Shown here: positions 10,572 to 24,892 of the stretch, piece by piece
Layout: each line of letters begins with the position of its first letter
Numbering within the stretch: position 1 is the stretch's first letter
DNA from: Vespa crabro
Taxonomy: Eukaryota > Arthropoda > Insecta > Hymenoptera > Vespidae
DNA: 64,000 nucleotides
Assembly: GCF_910589235.1 (NCBI RefSeq)
Contig: NW_025813596.1
Span: 62,001-126,000, forward strand
Direction: 5' to 3'
Program-made: the position numbers and the translations under genes
The notes under the pieces: model-generated
Seen by the model: the letters and a program-made list of their open reading frames with translations, nothing else
Told to the model about the DNA's origin: nothing
The model's database searches: none

Positions 10572-12619
10572 AACATTTTTCTAACTGTGGCACAAGTATT
10601 ATTAAAGATTTCACGATTTTATCTTCGCATATACCGAAATTCGCGTATGTCGATTACGTTTTTCGACAATTATCATATGAAAACGCGTATTTAAACATAG
10701 TAAAAACGTTATATTCTTGTTATATACTTTATTCTGCATCGATAGAATATAAAATCATTGAAATTGAACGAGATTTCAAGTTTTCGTTTTTCGACGATAC
10801 GCGTATATGAGCGAAAAATCGTATATACGATATGAAAGAATGTTAAAAACTTTGATTCCAATATAAAATAGATGTTTGATCTTATGAAATGCAATGTTCT
10901 GAATCGATTGGTAACATTTTTCTAACTGTGGCACAAGTATTATTAAAGATTTCACGATTTTATCTTCGCATATACCGAAATTCGCGTATGTCGATTAAGT
11001 TTTTCGACAATTATCATATGAAAACGCGTATTTAAACATAGTAAAAACGTTATATTCTTGTTATATTCTTTATTCTGCATCGATAGAATATAAAATCATT
11101 GAAATTGAACGAGATTTCAAGTTTTCGTTTTTCGACGATACGCGTATATGAGCGAAAAATCGTATATACGATATGAAAGAATGTTAAAAACTTTGATTCC
11201 AATATAAAATAGATGTTTGATCTTATGAAATGCAATGTTCTGAATCGATTGGTAACATTTTTCAAACTGTGGCACAAGTATTATTAAAGATTTCACGATT
11301 TTATCTTCGCATATACCGAAATTCGCGTATGTCGATTACGTTTTTCGACAATTATCATATGAAAACGCGTATTTAAACATAGTAAAAACGTTATATTCTT
11401 GTTATATTCTTTATTCTGCATCGATAGAATATAAAATCATTGAAATTGAACGAGATTTCAAGTTTTCGTTTTTCGACGATACGCGTATATGAGCGAAAAA
11501 TCGTATATACGATATGAAAGAATGTTAAAAACTTTGATTCCAATATAAAATAGATGTTTGATCTTATGAAATGCAATGTTCTGAATCGATTGGTAACATT
11601 TTTCTAACTGTGGCACAAGTATTATTAAAGATTTCACGATTTTATCTTCGCATATACCGAAATTCGCGTATGTCGATTAAGTTTTTCGACAATTATCATA
11701 TGAAAACGCGTATTTAAACATAGTAAAAACGTTATATTCTTGTTATATTCTTTATTCTGCATCGATAGAATATAAAATCATTGAAATTGAACGAGATTTC
11801 AAGTTTTCGTTTTTCGACGATACGCGTATATGAGCGAAAAATCGTATATACGATATGAAAGAATGTTAAAAACTTTGATTCCAATATAAAATAGATGTTT
11901 GATCTTATGAAATGCAATGTTCTGAATCGATTGGTAACATTTTTCTAACTGTGGCACAAGTATTATTAAAGATTTCACGATTTTATCTTCGCATATACCG
12001 AAATTCGCGTATGTCGATTACGTTTTTCGACAATTATCATATGAAAACGCGTATTTAAACATAGTAAAAACGGTATATTCTTGTTATATTCTTTATTCTG
12101 CATCGATAGAATATAAAATCATTGAAATTGAACGAGATTTCAAGTTTTCGTTTTTCGACGATACGCGTATATGAGCGAAAAATCGTATATACGATATGAA
12201 AGAATGTTAAAAACTTTGATTCCAATATAAAATAGATGTTTGATCTTATGAAATGCAATGTTCTGAATCGATTGGTAACATTTTTCTAACTGTGGCACAA
12301 GTATTATTAAACATTTCACGATTTTATCTTCGCATATACCGAAATTCGCGTATGTCGATTACGTTTTTTCGACAATTATCATATGAAAACGCGTATTTAA
12401 ACATAGTAAAAAACGTTATATTCTTGTTATATTCTTTATTCTGCATCGATAGAATATAAAATCATTGAAATTGAACGAGATTTCAAGTTTTCGTTTTTCG
12501 ACGATACGCGTATATGAGCGAAAAATCGTATATACGATATGAAAGAATGTTAAAAACTTTGATTCCAATATAAAATAGATGTTTGATCTTATGAAATGCA
12601 ATGTTCTGAATCGATTGGT
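10572..12619. repeat. Third, expanded copy of the 155A-86A-11A-138G-36C marker series
   Basis: Units 31-36 read 155A, 86A, 11A, 86A, 138G, 36C. This is the series of the five-unit repeat upstream, but with 11A and 138G on separate units and an added 86A unit between them. An unequal exchange inside the 11A+138G unit, or gene conversion, would explain the split. It starts eight units (2728 bp) after the second complete copy. Confidence 0.75.
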
Positions 12620-15006
12620 AACATTTTTCTAACTGTGGCACAAGTATTATTAAAGATTTCACGATTTTATCTTCGCATATACCGAAATTCGCGTATGTCG
12701 ATTACGTTTTTCGACAATTATCATATGAAAACGCGTATTTAAACATAGTAAAAACGTTATATTCTTGTTATATTCTTTATTCTGCATCGATAGAATATAA
12801 AATCATTGAAATTGATCGAGATTTCAAGTTTTCGTTTTTCGACGATACGCGTATATGAGCGAAAAATCGTATATACGATTTGAAAGAATGTTAAAAACTT
12901 TGATTCCAATATAAAATAGATGTTTGATCTTATGAAATGCAATGTTCTGAATCGATTGGTAACATTTTTCTAACTGTGGCACAAGTATTATTAAAGATTT
13001 CACGATTTCATCTTCGCATATACCGAAATTCGCGTATGTCGATTACGTTTTTCGACAATTATCATATGAAAACGCGTATTTAAACATAGTAAAAACGTTA
13101 TATTCTTGTTATATTCTTTATTCTGCATCGATAGAATATAAAATCATTGAAATTGAACGAGATTTCAAGTTTTCGTTTTTCGACGATACGCGTATATGAG
13201 CGAAAAATCGTATATACGATATGAAAGAATGTTAAAAACTTTGATTCCAATATAAAATAGATGTTTGATCTTATGAAATGCAATGATCTGAATCGATTGG
13301 TAACATTTTTCTAACTGTGGCACAAGTATTATTAAAGATTTCACGATTTTATCTTCGCATATACCGAAATTCGCGTATGTCGATTACGTTTTTCGACAAT
13401 TATCATATGAAAACGCGTATTTAAACATAGTAAAAACGTTATATTCTTGTTATATTCTTTATTCTGCATCGATAGAATATAAAATCATTGAAATTGAACG
13501 AGATTTCAAGTTTTCGTTTTTCGACGATACGCGTATATGAGCGAAAAATCGTATATACGATATGAAAGAATGTTAAAAACTTTGATTCCAATATAAAATA
13601 GATGTTTGATCTTATGAAATGCAATGTTCTGAATCGATTGGTAACATTTTTCTAACTGTGGCACAAGTATTATTAAAGATTTCACGATTTTATCTTCGCA
13701 TATACCGAAATTCGCGTATGTCGATTACGTTTTTCGACAATTATCATATGAAAACGCGTATTTAAACATAGTAAAAACGGTATATTCTTGTTATATTCTT
13801 TATTCTGCATCGATAGAATATAAAATCATTGAAATTGAACGAGATTTCAAGTTTTCGTTTTTCGACGATACGCGTATATGAGCGAAAAATCGTATATACG
13901 ATATGAAAGAATGTTAAAAACTTTTATTCCAATATAAAATAGATGTTTGATCTTATGAAATGCAATGTTCTGAATCGATTGGTAACATTTTTCTAACTGT
14001 GGCACAAGTAATATTAAAGATTTCACGATTTTATCTTCGCATATACCGAAATTCGCGTATGTCGATTACGTTTTTCGACAATTATCATATGAAAACGCGT
14101 ATTTGAACATAGTAAAAACGTTATATTCTTGTTATATTCTTTATTCTGCATCGATAGAATATAAAATCATTGAAATTGAACGAGATTTCAAGTTTTCGTT
14201 TTTCGACGATACGCGTATATGAGCGAAAAATCGTATATACGATATGAAAGAATGTTAAAAACTTTGATTCCAATATAAAATAGATGTTTGATCTTATGAA
14301 ATGCAATGTTCTGAATTGATTGGTAACATTTTTCTAACTGTGGCACAAGTATTATTAAACATTTCACGATTTTATCTTCGCATATACCGAAATTCGCGTA
14401 TGTCGATTACGTTTTTCGACAATTATCATATGAAAACGCGTATTTAAACATAGTAAAAACGTTATATTCTTGTTATATTCTTTATTCTGCATCGATAGAA
14501 TATAAAATCATTGAAATTGAACGAGATTTCAAGTTTTCGTTTTTCGACGATACGCGTATATGAGCGAAAAATCGTATATACGATATGAAAGAATGTTAAA
14601 AACTTTGATTCCAATATAAAATAGATGTTTGATCTTATGAAATGCAATGTTCTGAATCGATTGGTAACATTTTTCTAACTGTGGCACAAGTATTATTAAA
14701 GATTTCACGATTTTATCTTCGCATATACCGAAATTCGCGTATGTCGATTACGTTTTTCGACAATTATCATATGAAAACGCGTATTTGAACATAGTAAAAA
14801 CGTTATATTCTTGTTATATTCTTTATTCTGCATCGATAGAATATAAAATCATTGAAATTGAACGAGATTTCAAGTTTTCGTTTTTCGACGATACGCGTAT
14901 ATGAGCGAAAAATCGTATATACGATATGAAAGAATGTTAAAAACTTTGATTCCAATATAAAATAGATGTTTGATCTTATGAAATGCAATGTTCTGAATCG
15001 ATTGGT
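11595..15006. repeat. Ten-unit block, left copy of a long-range duplication (units 34-43)
   Basis: Marker order is 86A, 138G, 36C, none, 326A, none, 138G, 28A+122G, 36C, 122G. Units 111-120 (37848-41257) show the same order except that their ninth unit lacks 36C. The offset is exactly 77 units (26253 bp). This left copy has additional private changes: 196T and 261T in unit 37, a T to C at position 50 in unit 38, 283T in unit 40, 334T in unit 41, and the two insertions of unit 36. Confidence 0.85.
12277..12619. repeat. 343-bp unit with two homopolymer insertions (unit 36)
   Basis: An extra T lengthens the T5 run near unit position 88-92 (at about 12364-12369) and an extra A lengthens the A5 run near position 131-135 (at about 12409-12414). 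Both are single-base gains in homopolymers, which is also the main error class of long-read assemblies. The unit carries the 36C marker. Confidence 0.85.
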
Positions 15007-18000
15007 AACATTTTTCTAACTGTGGCACAAGTATTATTAAACATTTCACGATTTTATCTTCGCATATACCGAAATTCGCGTATGTCGATTACGTTTTTCG
15101 ACAATTATCATATGAAAACGCGTATTTAAACATAGTAAAAACGTTATATTCTTGTTATATTCTTTATTCTGCATCGATAGAATATAAAATCATTGAAATT
15201 GAACGAGATTTCAAGTTTTCGTTTTTCGACGATACGCGTATATGAGCGAAAAATCGTATATACGATATGAAAGAATGTTAAAAACTTTGATTCCAATATA
15301 AAATAGATGTTTGATCTTATGAAATGCAATGTTCTGAATCGATTGGTAACATTTTTCTAACTGTGGCACAAGTATTATTAAACATTTCACGATTTTATCT
15401 TCGCATATACCGAAATTCGCGTATGTCGATTACGTTTTTCGACAATTATCATATGAAAACGCGTATTTAAACATAGTAAAAACGTTATATTCTTGTTATA
15501 TTCTTTATTCTGCATCGATAGTATATAAAATCATTGAAATTGAACGAGATTTCAAGATTTCGTTTTTCGACGATCCGCGTATATGAGCGAAAAATCGTAT
15601 ATACGATATGAAAGAATGTTAAAAACTTTGATTCCAATATAAAATAGATGTTTGATCTTATGAAATGCAATGTTCTGAATCGATTGGTAACATTTTTCTA
15701 ACTGTGGCACAAGTATTATTAAAGATTTCACGATTTTATCTTCGCATATACCGAAATTCGCGTATGTCGATTACGTTTTTCGACAATTATCATATGAAAA
15801 CGCGTATTTAAACATAGTAAAAACGTTATATTCTTGTTATATTCTTTATTCTGCATCGATAGAATATAAAATCATTGAAATTGAACGAGATTTCAAGTTT
15901 TCGTTTTTCGACGATACGCGTATATGAGCGAAAAATCGTATATACGATATGAAAGAATGTTAAAAACTTTGATTCCAATATAAAATAGATGTTTGATCTT
16001 ATAAAATGCAATGTTCTGAATCGATTGGTAACATTTTTCTAACTGTGGCACAAGTATTATTAAAGATTTCATGATTTTATCTTCGCATATACCGAAATTC
16101 GCGTATGTCGATTACGTTTATCGACAATTATCATATGAAAACGCGTATTTAAACATAGTAAAAACGTTATATTCTTGTTATATTCTTTATTCTGCATCGA
16201 TAGAATATAAAATCATTGAAATTGAACGAGATTTCAAGTTTTCGTTTTTCGACGATACGCGTATATGAGCGAAAAATCGTATATACGATATGAAAGAATG
16301 TTAAAACTTTGATTCCAATATAAAATAGATGTTTGATCTTATGAAATGCAATGTTCTGAATCGATTGGTAACATTTTTCTAACTGTGGCACAAGTATTAT
16401 TAAAGATTTCACGATTTTATCTTCGCATATACCGAAATTCGCGTATGTCGATTACGTTTTTCGACAATTATCATATGAAAACGCTTATTTGAACATAGTA
16501 AAAACGTTATATTCTTGTTATATTCTTTATTCTGCATCGATAGAATATAAAATCATTGAAATTGAACGAGATTTCAAGTTTTCGTTTTTCGACGATACGC
16601 GTATATGAGCGAAAAATCGTATATACGATATGAAAGAATGTTAAAAACTTTGATTCCAATATAAAATAGATGTTTGATCTTATGAAATGCAATGTTCTGA
16701 ATCGATTGGTAACATTTTTCTAACTGTGGCACAAGTATTATTAAAGATTTCAGGATTTTATCTTCGCATATACCGAAATTCGCGTATGTCGATTACGTTT
16801 TTCGACAATTATCATATGAAAACGCGTATTTAAACATAGTAAAAACGTTATATTCTTGTTATATTCTTTATTCTGCATCGATAGAATATAAAATCATTGA
16901 AATTGAACGAGATTTCAAGTTTTCGTTTTTCGACGATACGCGTATATGAGCGAAAAATCGTATATACGATATGAAAGAATGTTAAAAACTTTGATTCCAA
17001 TATAAAATAGATGTTTGATCTTATGAAATGCAATGTTCTGAATCGATTGGTAACATTTTTCTAACTGTGGCACAAGTATTATTAAAGATTTCACGATTTT
17101 ATCTTCGCATATACCGAAATTCGCGTATGTCGATTACGTTTTTCGACAATTATCATATGAAAACGCTTATTTGAACATAGTAAAAACGTTATATTCTTGT
17201 TATATTCTTTATTCTGCATCGATAGAATATAAAATCATTGAAATTGAACGAGATTTCAAGTTTTCGTTTTTCGACGATACGCGTATATGAGCGAAAAATC
17301 GTATATACGATATGAAAGAATGTTAAAAACTTTGATTCCAATATAAAATAGATGTTTGATCTTATGAAATGCAATGTTCTGAATCGATTGGTAACATTTT
17401 TCTAACTGTGGCACAAGTATTATTAAAGATTTCACGATTTTATCTTCGCATATACCGAAATTCGCGTATGTCTATTACGTTTTTCGACAATTATCATATG
17501 AAAACGCGTATTTAAACATAGTAAAAACGTTATATTCTTGTTATATTCTTTATTCTGCATCGATAGAATATAAAATCATTGAAATTGAACGAGATTTCAA
17601 GTTTTCGTTTTTCGACGATACGCGTATATGAGCGAAAAATCGTATATACGATATGAAAGAATGTTAAAAACTTTTATTCCAATATAAAATAGATGTTTGA
17701 TCTTATGAAATGCAATGTTCTGAATCGATTGGTAACATTTTTCTAACTGTGGCACAAGTATTATTAAAGATTTCACGATTTTATCTTCGCATATACCGAA
17801 ATTCGCGTATGTCGATTACGTTTTTCGACAATTATCATATGATAACGCGTATTTAAACATAGTAAAAACGTTATATTCTTGTTATATTCTTTATTCTGCA
17901 TCGATAGAATATAAAATCATTGAAATTGAACGAGATTTCAAGTTTTCGTTTTTCGACGATACGCGTATATGAGCGAAAAATCGTATATACGATATGAAAG

Positions 18001-18074
18001 AATGTTAAAAACTTTGATTCCAATATAAAATAGATGTTTGATCTTATGAAATGCAATGTTCTGAATCGATTGGT
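15007..18074. repeat. Mixed segment (units 44-52)
   Basis: Units 44 and 45 carry 36C, and unit 45 (15348-15688) has three further private changes. Unit 47 (16030-16369) has C to T at position 43, T to A at 91 and one deleted A in the run near 274-278, giving 340 bp. Units 48 and 50 carry 116T+122G, unit 49 has C to G at 43, unit 51 has 81T and 283T, and unit 52 has A to T at 110. Several of these markers recur in the same order at 51829-53192. Confidence 0.85.
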
Positions 18075-20461
18075 AACATTTTTCTAACTGTGGCACAAGT
18101 ATTATTAAAGATTTCACGATTTTATCTTCGCATATACCGAAATTCGCGTATGTCGATTACGTTTTTCGACAATTATCATATGAAAACGCGTATTTAAACA
18201 TAGTAAAAACGTTATATTCTTGTTATATTCTTTATTCTGCATCGATAGAATATAAAATCATTGAAATTGAACGAGATTTCAAGTTTTCGTTTTTCGACGA
18301 TACGCGTATATGAGCGAAAAATCGTATATACGATATGAAAGAATGTTAAAAACTTTGATTCCAATATAAAATAGATTTTTGATCTTATGAAATGCAATGT
18401 TCTGAATCGATTGGTAACATTTTTCTAACTGTGGCACAAGTATTATTAAAGATTTCACGATTTTATCTTCGCATATACCGAAATTCGCGTATGTCGATTA
18501 CGTTTTTCGACAATTATCATATGAAAACGCTTATTTAAACATAGTAAAAACGTTATATTCTTGTTATATTCTTTATTCTGCATCGATAGAATATAAAATC
18601 ATTGAAATTGAACGAGATTTCAAGTTTTCGTTTTTCGACGATACGCGTATATGAGCGAAAAATCGTATATACGATATGAAAGAATGTTAAAAACTTTGAT
18701 TCCAATAAAAAATAGATGTTTGATCTTATGAAATGCAATGTTCTGAATCGATTGGTAACATTTTTCTAACTGTGGCACAAGTATTATTAAAGATTTCACG
18801 ATTTTATCTTCGCATATACCGAAATTCGCGTATGTCGATTACGTTTTTCGACAATTATCATATGAAAACGCGTATTTAAACATAGTAAAAACGTTATATT
18901 CTTGTTATATTCTTTATTCTGCATCGATAGAATATAAAATCATTGAAATTGAACGAGATTTCAAGTTTTCGTTTTTCGACGATACGCGTATATGAGCGAA
19001 AAATCGTATATACGATATGAAAGAATGTTAAAAACTTTGATTCCAATATAAAATAGATGTTTGATCTTATGAAATGCAATGTTCTGAATCGATTGGTAAC
19101 ATTTTTCTAACTGTGGCACAAGTATTATTAAACATTTCACGATTTTATCTTCGCATATACCGAAATTCGCGTATGTCGATTACGTTTTTCGACAATTATC
19201 ATATGAAAACGCGTATTTAAACATAGTAAAAACGTTATATTCTTGTTATATACTTTATTCTGCATCGATAGAATATAAAATCATTGAAATTGAACGAGAT
19301 TTCAAGTTTTCGTTTTTCGACGATACGCGTATATGAGCGAAAAATCGTATATACGATATGAAAGAATGTTAAAAACTTTGATTCCAATATAAAATAGATT
19401 TTTGATCTTATGAAATGCAATGTTCTGAATCGATTGGTAACATTTTTCTAACTGTGGCACAAGTATTATTAAAGATTTCACGATTTTATCTTCGCATATA
19501 CCGAAATTCGCGTATGTCGATTACGTTTTTCGACAATTATCATATGAAAACGCTTATTTAAACATAGTAAAAACGTTATATTCTTGTTATATTCTTTATT
19601 CTGCATCGATAGAATATAAAATCATTGAAATTGAACGAGATTTCAAGTTTTCGTTTTTCGACGATACGCGTATATGAGCGAAAAATCGTATATACGATAT
19701 GAAAGAATGTTAAAAACTTTGATTCCAATAAAAAATAGATGTTTGATCTTATGAAATGCAATGTTCTGAATCGATTGGTAACATTTTTCTAACTGTGGCA
19801 CAAGTATTATTAAAGATTTCACGATTTTATCTTCGCATATACCGAAATTCGCGTATGTCGATTACGTTTTTCGACAATTATCATATGAAAACGCGTATTT
19901 AAACATAGTAAAAACGTTATATTCTTGTTATATTCTTTATTCTGCATCGATAGAATATAAAATCATTGAAATTGAACGAGATTTCAAGTTTTCGTTTTTC
20001 GACGATACGCGTATATGAGCGAAAAATCGTATATACGATATGAAAGAATGTTAAAAACTTTGATTCCAATATAAAATAGATGTTTGATCTTATGAAATGC
20101 AATGTTCTGAATCGATTGGTAACATTTTTCTAACTGTGGCACAAGTATTATTAAACATTTCACGATTTTATCTTCGCATATACCGAAATTCGCGTATGTC
20201 GATTACGTTTTTCGACAATTATCATATGAAAACGCGTATTTAAACATAGTAAAAACGTTATATTCTTGTTATATACTTTATTCTGCATCGATAGAATATA
20301 AAATCATTGAAATTGAACGAGATTTCAAGTTTTCGTTTTTCGACGATACGCGTATATGAGCGAAAAATCGTATATACGATATGAAAGAATGTTAAAAACT
20401 TTGATTCCAATATAAAATAGATGTTTGATCTTATGAAATGCAATGTTCTGAATCGATTGGT
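18075..20461. repeat. Three-unit higher-order repeat (1023-bp period)
   Basis: Units 53-55, 56-58 and 59 follow the pattern 303T / 116T+293A / consensus. Units 56 and 59 also share 36C and 155A. Unit 59 lacks 303T, so the repeat ends there. The 293A change converts the local sequence to AATAAAAAAT, creating an AATAAA hexamer; no transcript evidence attaches to it. The 303T then 116T+293A pair appears again at 54898-55579. Confidence 0.85.
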
Positions 20462-22506
20462 AACATTTTTCTAACTGTGGCACAAGTATTATTAAAGATT
20501 TCACGATTTTATCTTCGCATATACCGAAATTCGAGTATGTCGATTACGTTTTTCGACAATTATCATATGAAAACGCGTATTTAAACATAGTAAAAACGTT
20601 ATATTCTTGTTATATTCTTTATTCTGCATCGATAGAATATAAAATCATTGAAATTGAACGAGATTTCAAGTTTTCGTTTTTCGACGATACGCGTATATGA
20701 GCGAAAAATCGTATATACGATATGAAAGAATGTTAAAAACTTTGATTCCAATATAAAATAGATGTTTGATCTTATGAAATGCAATGTTCTGAATCGATTG
20801 GTAACATTTTTCTAACTGTGGCACAAGTATTATTAAAGATTTCACTATTTTATCTTCGCATATACCGAAATTCGCGTGTTTCGATTACGTTTTTCGACAA
20901 TTATCATATGAAAACGCGTATTTAAACATAGTAAAAACGTTATATTCTTGTTATATTCTTTATTCTGCATCGATAGAATATAAAATCATTGAAATTGAAC
21001 GAGATTTCAAGTTTTCGTTTTTCGACGATACGCGTATATGAGCGAAAAATCGTATATACGATATGAAAGAATGTTAAAAACTTTGATTCCAATATAAAAT
21101 AGATGTTTGATCTTATGAAATGCAATGTTCTGAATCGATTGGTAACATTTTTCGAACTGTGGCACAAGTATTATTAAAGATTTCACGATTTTATCTTCGC
21201 ATATACCGAAATTCGCGTATGTCGATTATGTTTTTCGACAATTATCATATGAAAACGCGTATTTAAACATAGTAAAAACGTTATATTCTTGTTATATTCT
21301 TTATTCTGCATCGATAGAATATAAAATCATTGAAATTGAACGAGATTTCAAGTTTTCGTTTTTCGACGATACGCGTATATGAGCGAAAAATCGTATATAC
21401 GATATGAAAGAATGTTAAAAACTTTGATTCCAATATAAAATAGATGTTTGATCTTATGAAATGCAATGTTCTGAATCGATTGGTAACATTTTTCTATCTG
21501 TGGCACAAGTATTATTAAAGATTTCACGATTTTATCTTCGCATATACCGATATTCGCGTATGTCGATTACGTTTTTCGACAATTATCATATGAAAACGCG
21601 TATTTAAACATAGTAAAAACGTTATATTCTTGTTATATTCTTTATTCTGCATCGATAGAATATAAAATCATTGAAATTGAACGAGATTTCAAGTTTTCGT
21701 TTTTCGACGATACGCGTATATGAGCGAAAAATCGTATATACGTATGAAAGAATGTTAAAAACTTTGATTCCAATATAAAATAGATGTTTGATCTTATGAA
21801 ATGCAATGTTCTGAATCGATTGGTAACATTTTTCTAACTGTGGCACAAGTATTATTAAAGATTTCAGGATTTTATCTTCGCATATACCGAAATTCGCGTA
21901 TGTCGATTACGTTTTTCGACAATTATCATATGAAAACGCGTATTTAAACATAGTAAAAACGTTATATTCTTGTTATATTCTTTATTCTGCATCGATAGAA
22001 TATAAAATCATTGAAATTGAACGAGATTTCAAGTTTTCGTTTTTCGACGATACGCTTATATGAGCGAAAAATCGTATATACGATATGAAAGAATGTTAAA
22101 AACTTTGATTCCAATATAAAATAGATGTTTGATCTTATGAAATGCAATGTTCTGAATCGATTGGTAACATTTTTCTAACTGTGGCACAAGTATTATTAAA
22201 GATTTCACGATTTTATCTTCGCATATACCGAAATTCGCGTATGTCGATTACGTTTTTCGACAATTATCATATGAAAACGCGTATTTAAACATAGTAAAAA
22301 CGTTATATTCTTGTTATATTCTTTATTCTGCATCGATAGAATATAAAATCATTGAAATTGAACGAGATTTCAAGTTTTCGTTTTTCGACGATACGCGTAT
22401 ATGAGCGAAAAATCGTATATACGATATGAAAGAATGTTAAAAACTTTGATTCCAATATAAAATAGATGTTTGATCTTATGAAATGCAATGTTCTGAATCG
22501 ATTGGT
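20462..22506. repeat. Variable segment (units 60-65)
   Basis: Successive units mostly carry private changes: 73A in unit 60; a C to T/A cluster near positions 44 and 76-80 in unit 61; 11G and 86T in unit 62; 13T, 67T and a one-base deletion near position 258-260 in unit 63 (21485-21824, 340 bp); 43G and a G to T near 232 in unit 64. Unit 65 is consensus. The three markers of unit 63 recur together in unit 70. Confidence 0.8.
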
Positions 22507-24892
22507 AACATTTTTCTAACTGTGGCACAAGTATTATTAAAGATTTCACGATTTTATCTTCGCATATACAGAAATTCGCGTATGTCGATTACGTTTTTCG
22601 ACAATTATCATATGAAAACGCGTATTTAAACATAGTAAAAACGTTATATTCTTGTTATATTCTTTATTCTGCATCGATAGAATATAAAATCATTGAAATT
22701 GAACGAGATTTCAAGTTTTCGTTTTTCGACGATACGCGTATATGAGCGAAAAATCGTATATACGATATGAAAGAATGTTAAAAACTTTGATTCCAATATA
22801 AAATAGATGTTTGATCTTATGAAATGCAATGTTCTGAATCGATTGGTAACATTTTTCTAACTGTGGCACAAGTATTATTAAAGATTTCACGATTTTATCT
22901 TCGCATATACCGAAATTCGCGTATGTCGATTAGGTTTTTCGACAATTATCATATGAAAACGCGTATTTAAACATAGTAAAAACGTTATATTCTTGTTATA
23001 TTCTTTATTCTGCATCGATAGAATATAAAATCATTGAAATTGAACGAGATTTCAAGTTTTCGTTTTTCGACGATACGCGTATATCAGCGAAAAATCGTAT
23101 ATACGATATGAAAGAATGTTAAAAACTTTGATTCCAATATAAAATAGATGTTTGATCTTATGAAATGCAATGTTCTGAATCGATTGGTAACATTTTTCTA
23201 ACTGTGGCACAAGTATTATTAAAGATTTCACGATTTTATCTTCGCATATACAGAAATTCGCGTATGTCGATTAAGTTTTTCGACAATTATCATATGAAAA
23301 CGCGTATTTAAACATAGTAAAAACGTTATATTCTTGTTATATTCTTTATTCTGCATCGATAGAATATAAAATCATTGAAATTGAACGAGATTTCAAGTTT
23401 TCGTTTTTCGACGATACGCGTATATGAGCGAAAAATCGTATATACGATATGAAAGAATGTTAAAAACTTTGATTCCAATATAAAATAGATGTTTGATCTT
23501 ATGAAATGCATTGTTCTGAATCGATTGGTAACATTTTTCTAACTGTGGCACAAGTATTATTAAACATTTCACGATTTTATCTTCGCATATACCGAAATTC
23601 GCGTATGTCGATTACGTTTTTCGACAATTATCATATGAAAACGCGTATTTAAACATAGTAAAAACGTTATATTCTTGTTATATTCTTTATTCTGCATCGA
23701 TAGAATATAAAATCATTGAAATTGAACGAGATTTCAAGTTTTCGTTTTTCGACGATACGCGTATATGAGCGAAAAATCGTATATACGATATGAAAGAATG
23801 TTAAAAACTTTGATTCCAATATAAAATAGATGTTTGATCTTATGAAATGCAATGTTCTGAATCGATTGGTAACATTTTTCTATCTGTGGCACAAGTATTA
23901 TTAAAGATTTCACGATTTTATCTTCGCATATACCGATATTCGCGTATGTCGATTACGTTTTTCGACAATTATCATATGAAAACGCGTATTTAAACATAGT
24001 AAAAACGTTATATTCTTGTTATATTCTTTATTCTGCATCGATAGAATATAAAATCATTGAAATTGAACGAGATTTCAAGTTTTCGTTTTTCGACGATACG
24101 CGTATATGAGCGAAAAATCGTATATACGTATGAAAGAATGTTAAAAACTTTGATTCCAATATAAAATAGATGTTTGATCTTATGAAATGCAATGTTCTGA
24201 ATCGATTGGTAACATTTTTCTAACTGTGGCACAAGTATTATTAAAGATTTCACGATTTTATCTTCGCATATACAGAAATTCGCGTATGTCGATTACGTTT
24301 TTCGACAATTATCATATGAAAACGCGTATTTAAACATAGTAAAAACGTTATATTCTTGTTATATTCTTTATTCTGCATCGATAGAATATAAAATCATTGA
24401 AATTGAACGAGATTTCAAGTTTTCGTTTTTCGACGATACGCGTATATGAGCGAAAAATCGTATATACGATATGAAAGAATGTTAAAAACTTTGATTCCAA
24501 TATAAAATAGATGTTTGATCTTATGAAATGCATTGTTCTGAATCGATTGGTAACATTTTTCTAACTGTGGCACAAGTATTATTAAACATTTCCCGATTTT
24601 ATCTTCGCATATACCGAAATTCGCGTATGTCGATTACGTTTTTCGACAATTATGATATGAAAACGCGTATTTAAACATAGTAAAAACGTTATATTCTTGT
24701 TATATTCTTTATTCTGCATCGATAGAATATAAAATCATTGAAATTGAACGAGATTTCAAGTTTTCGTTTTTCGACGATACGCGTATATGAGCGAAAAATC
24801 GTATATACGATATGAAAGAATGTTAAAAACTTTGATTCCAATATAAAATAGATGTTTGATCTTATGAAATGCAATGTTCTGAATCGATTGGT
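22507..24892. repeat. Segment alternating 64A/323T and 36C units (units 66-72)
   Basis: Unit 66 has 64A; unit 67 has 86G and 238C; unit 68 has 64A, 86A and 323T; unit 69 has 36C; unit 70 (23871-24210, 340 bp) repeats the 13T, 67T and one-base deletion of unit 63; unit 71 has 64A and 323T; unit 72 has 36C, 42C and 103G. The sequence 64A/323T followed by 36C therefore occurs twice, three units apart. Confidence 0.8.

Noticed and set aside
12253..12459. Plus-strand open frames of 65-87 codons (also at 16071, 26913 and 51870)
   Set aside because: They arise where homopolymer indels or single changes shift or open the repeat frame. No domain, no conservation beyond the repeat.
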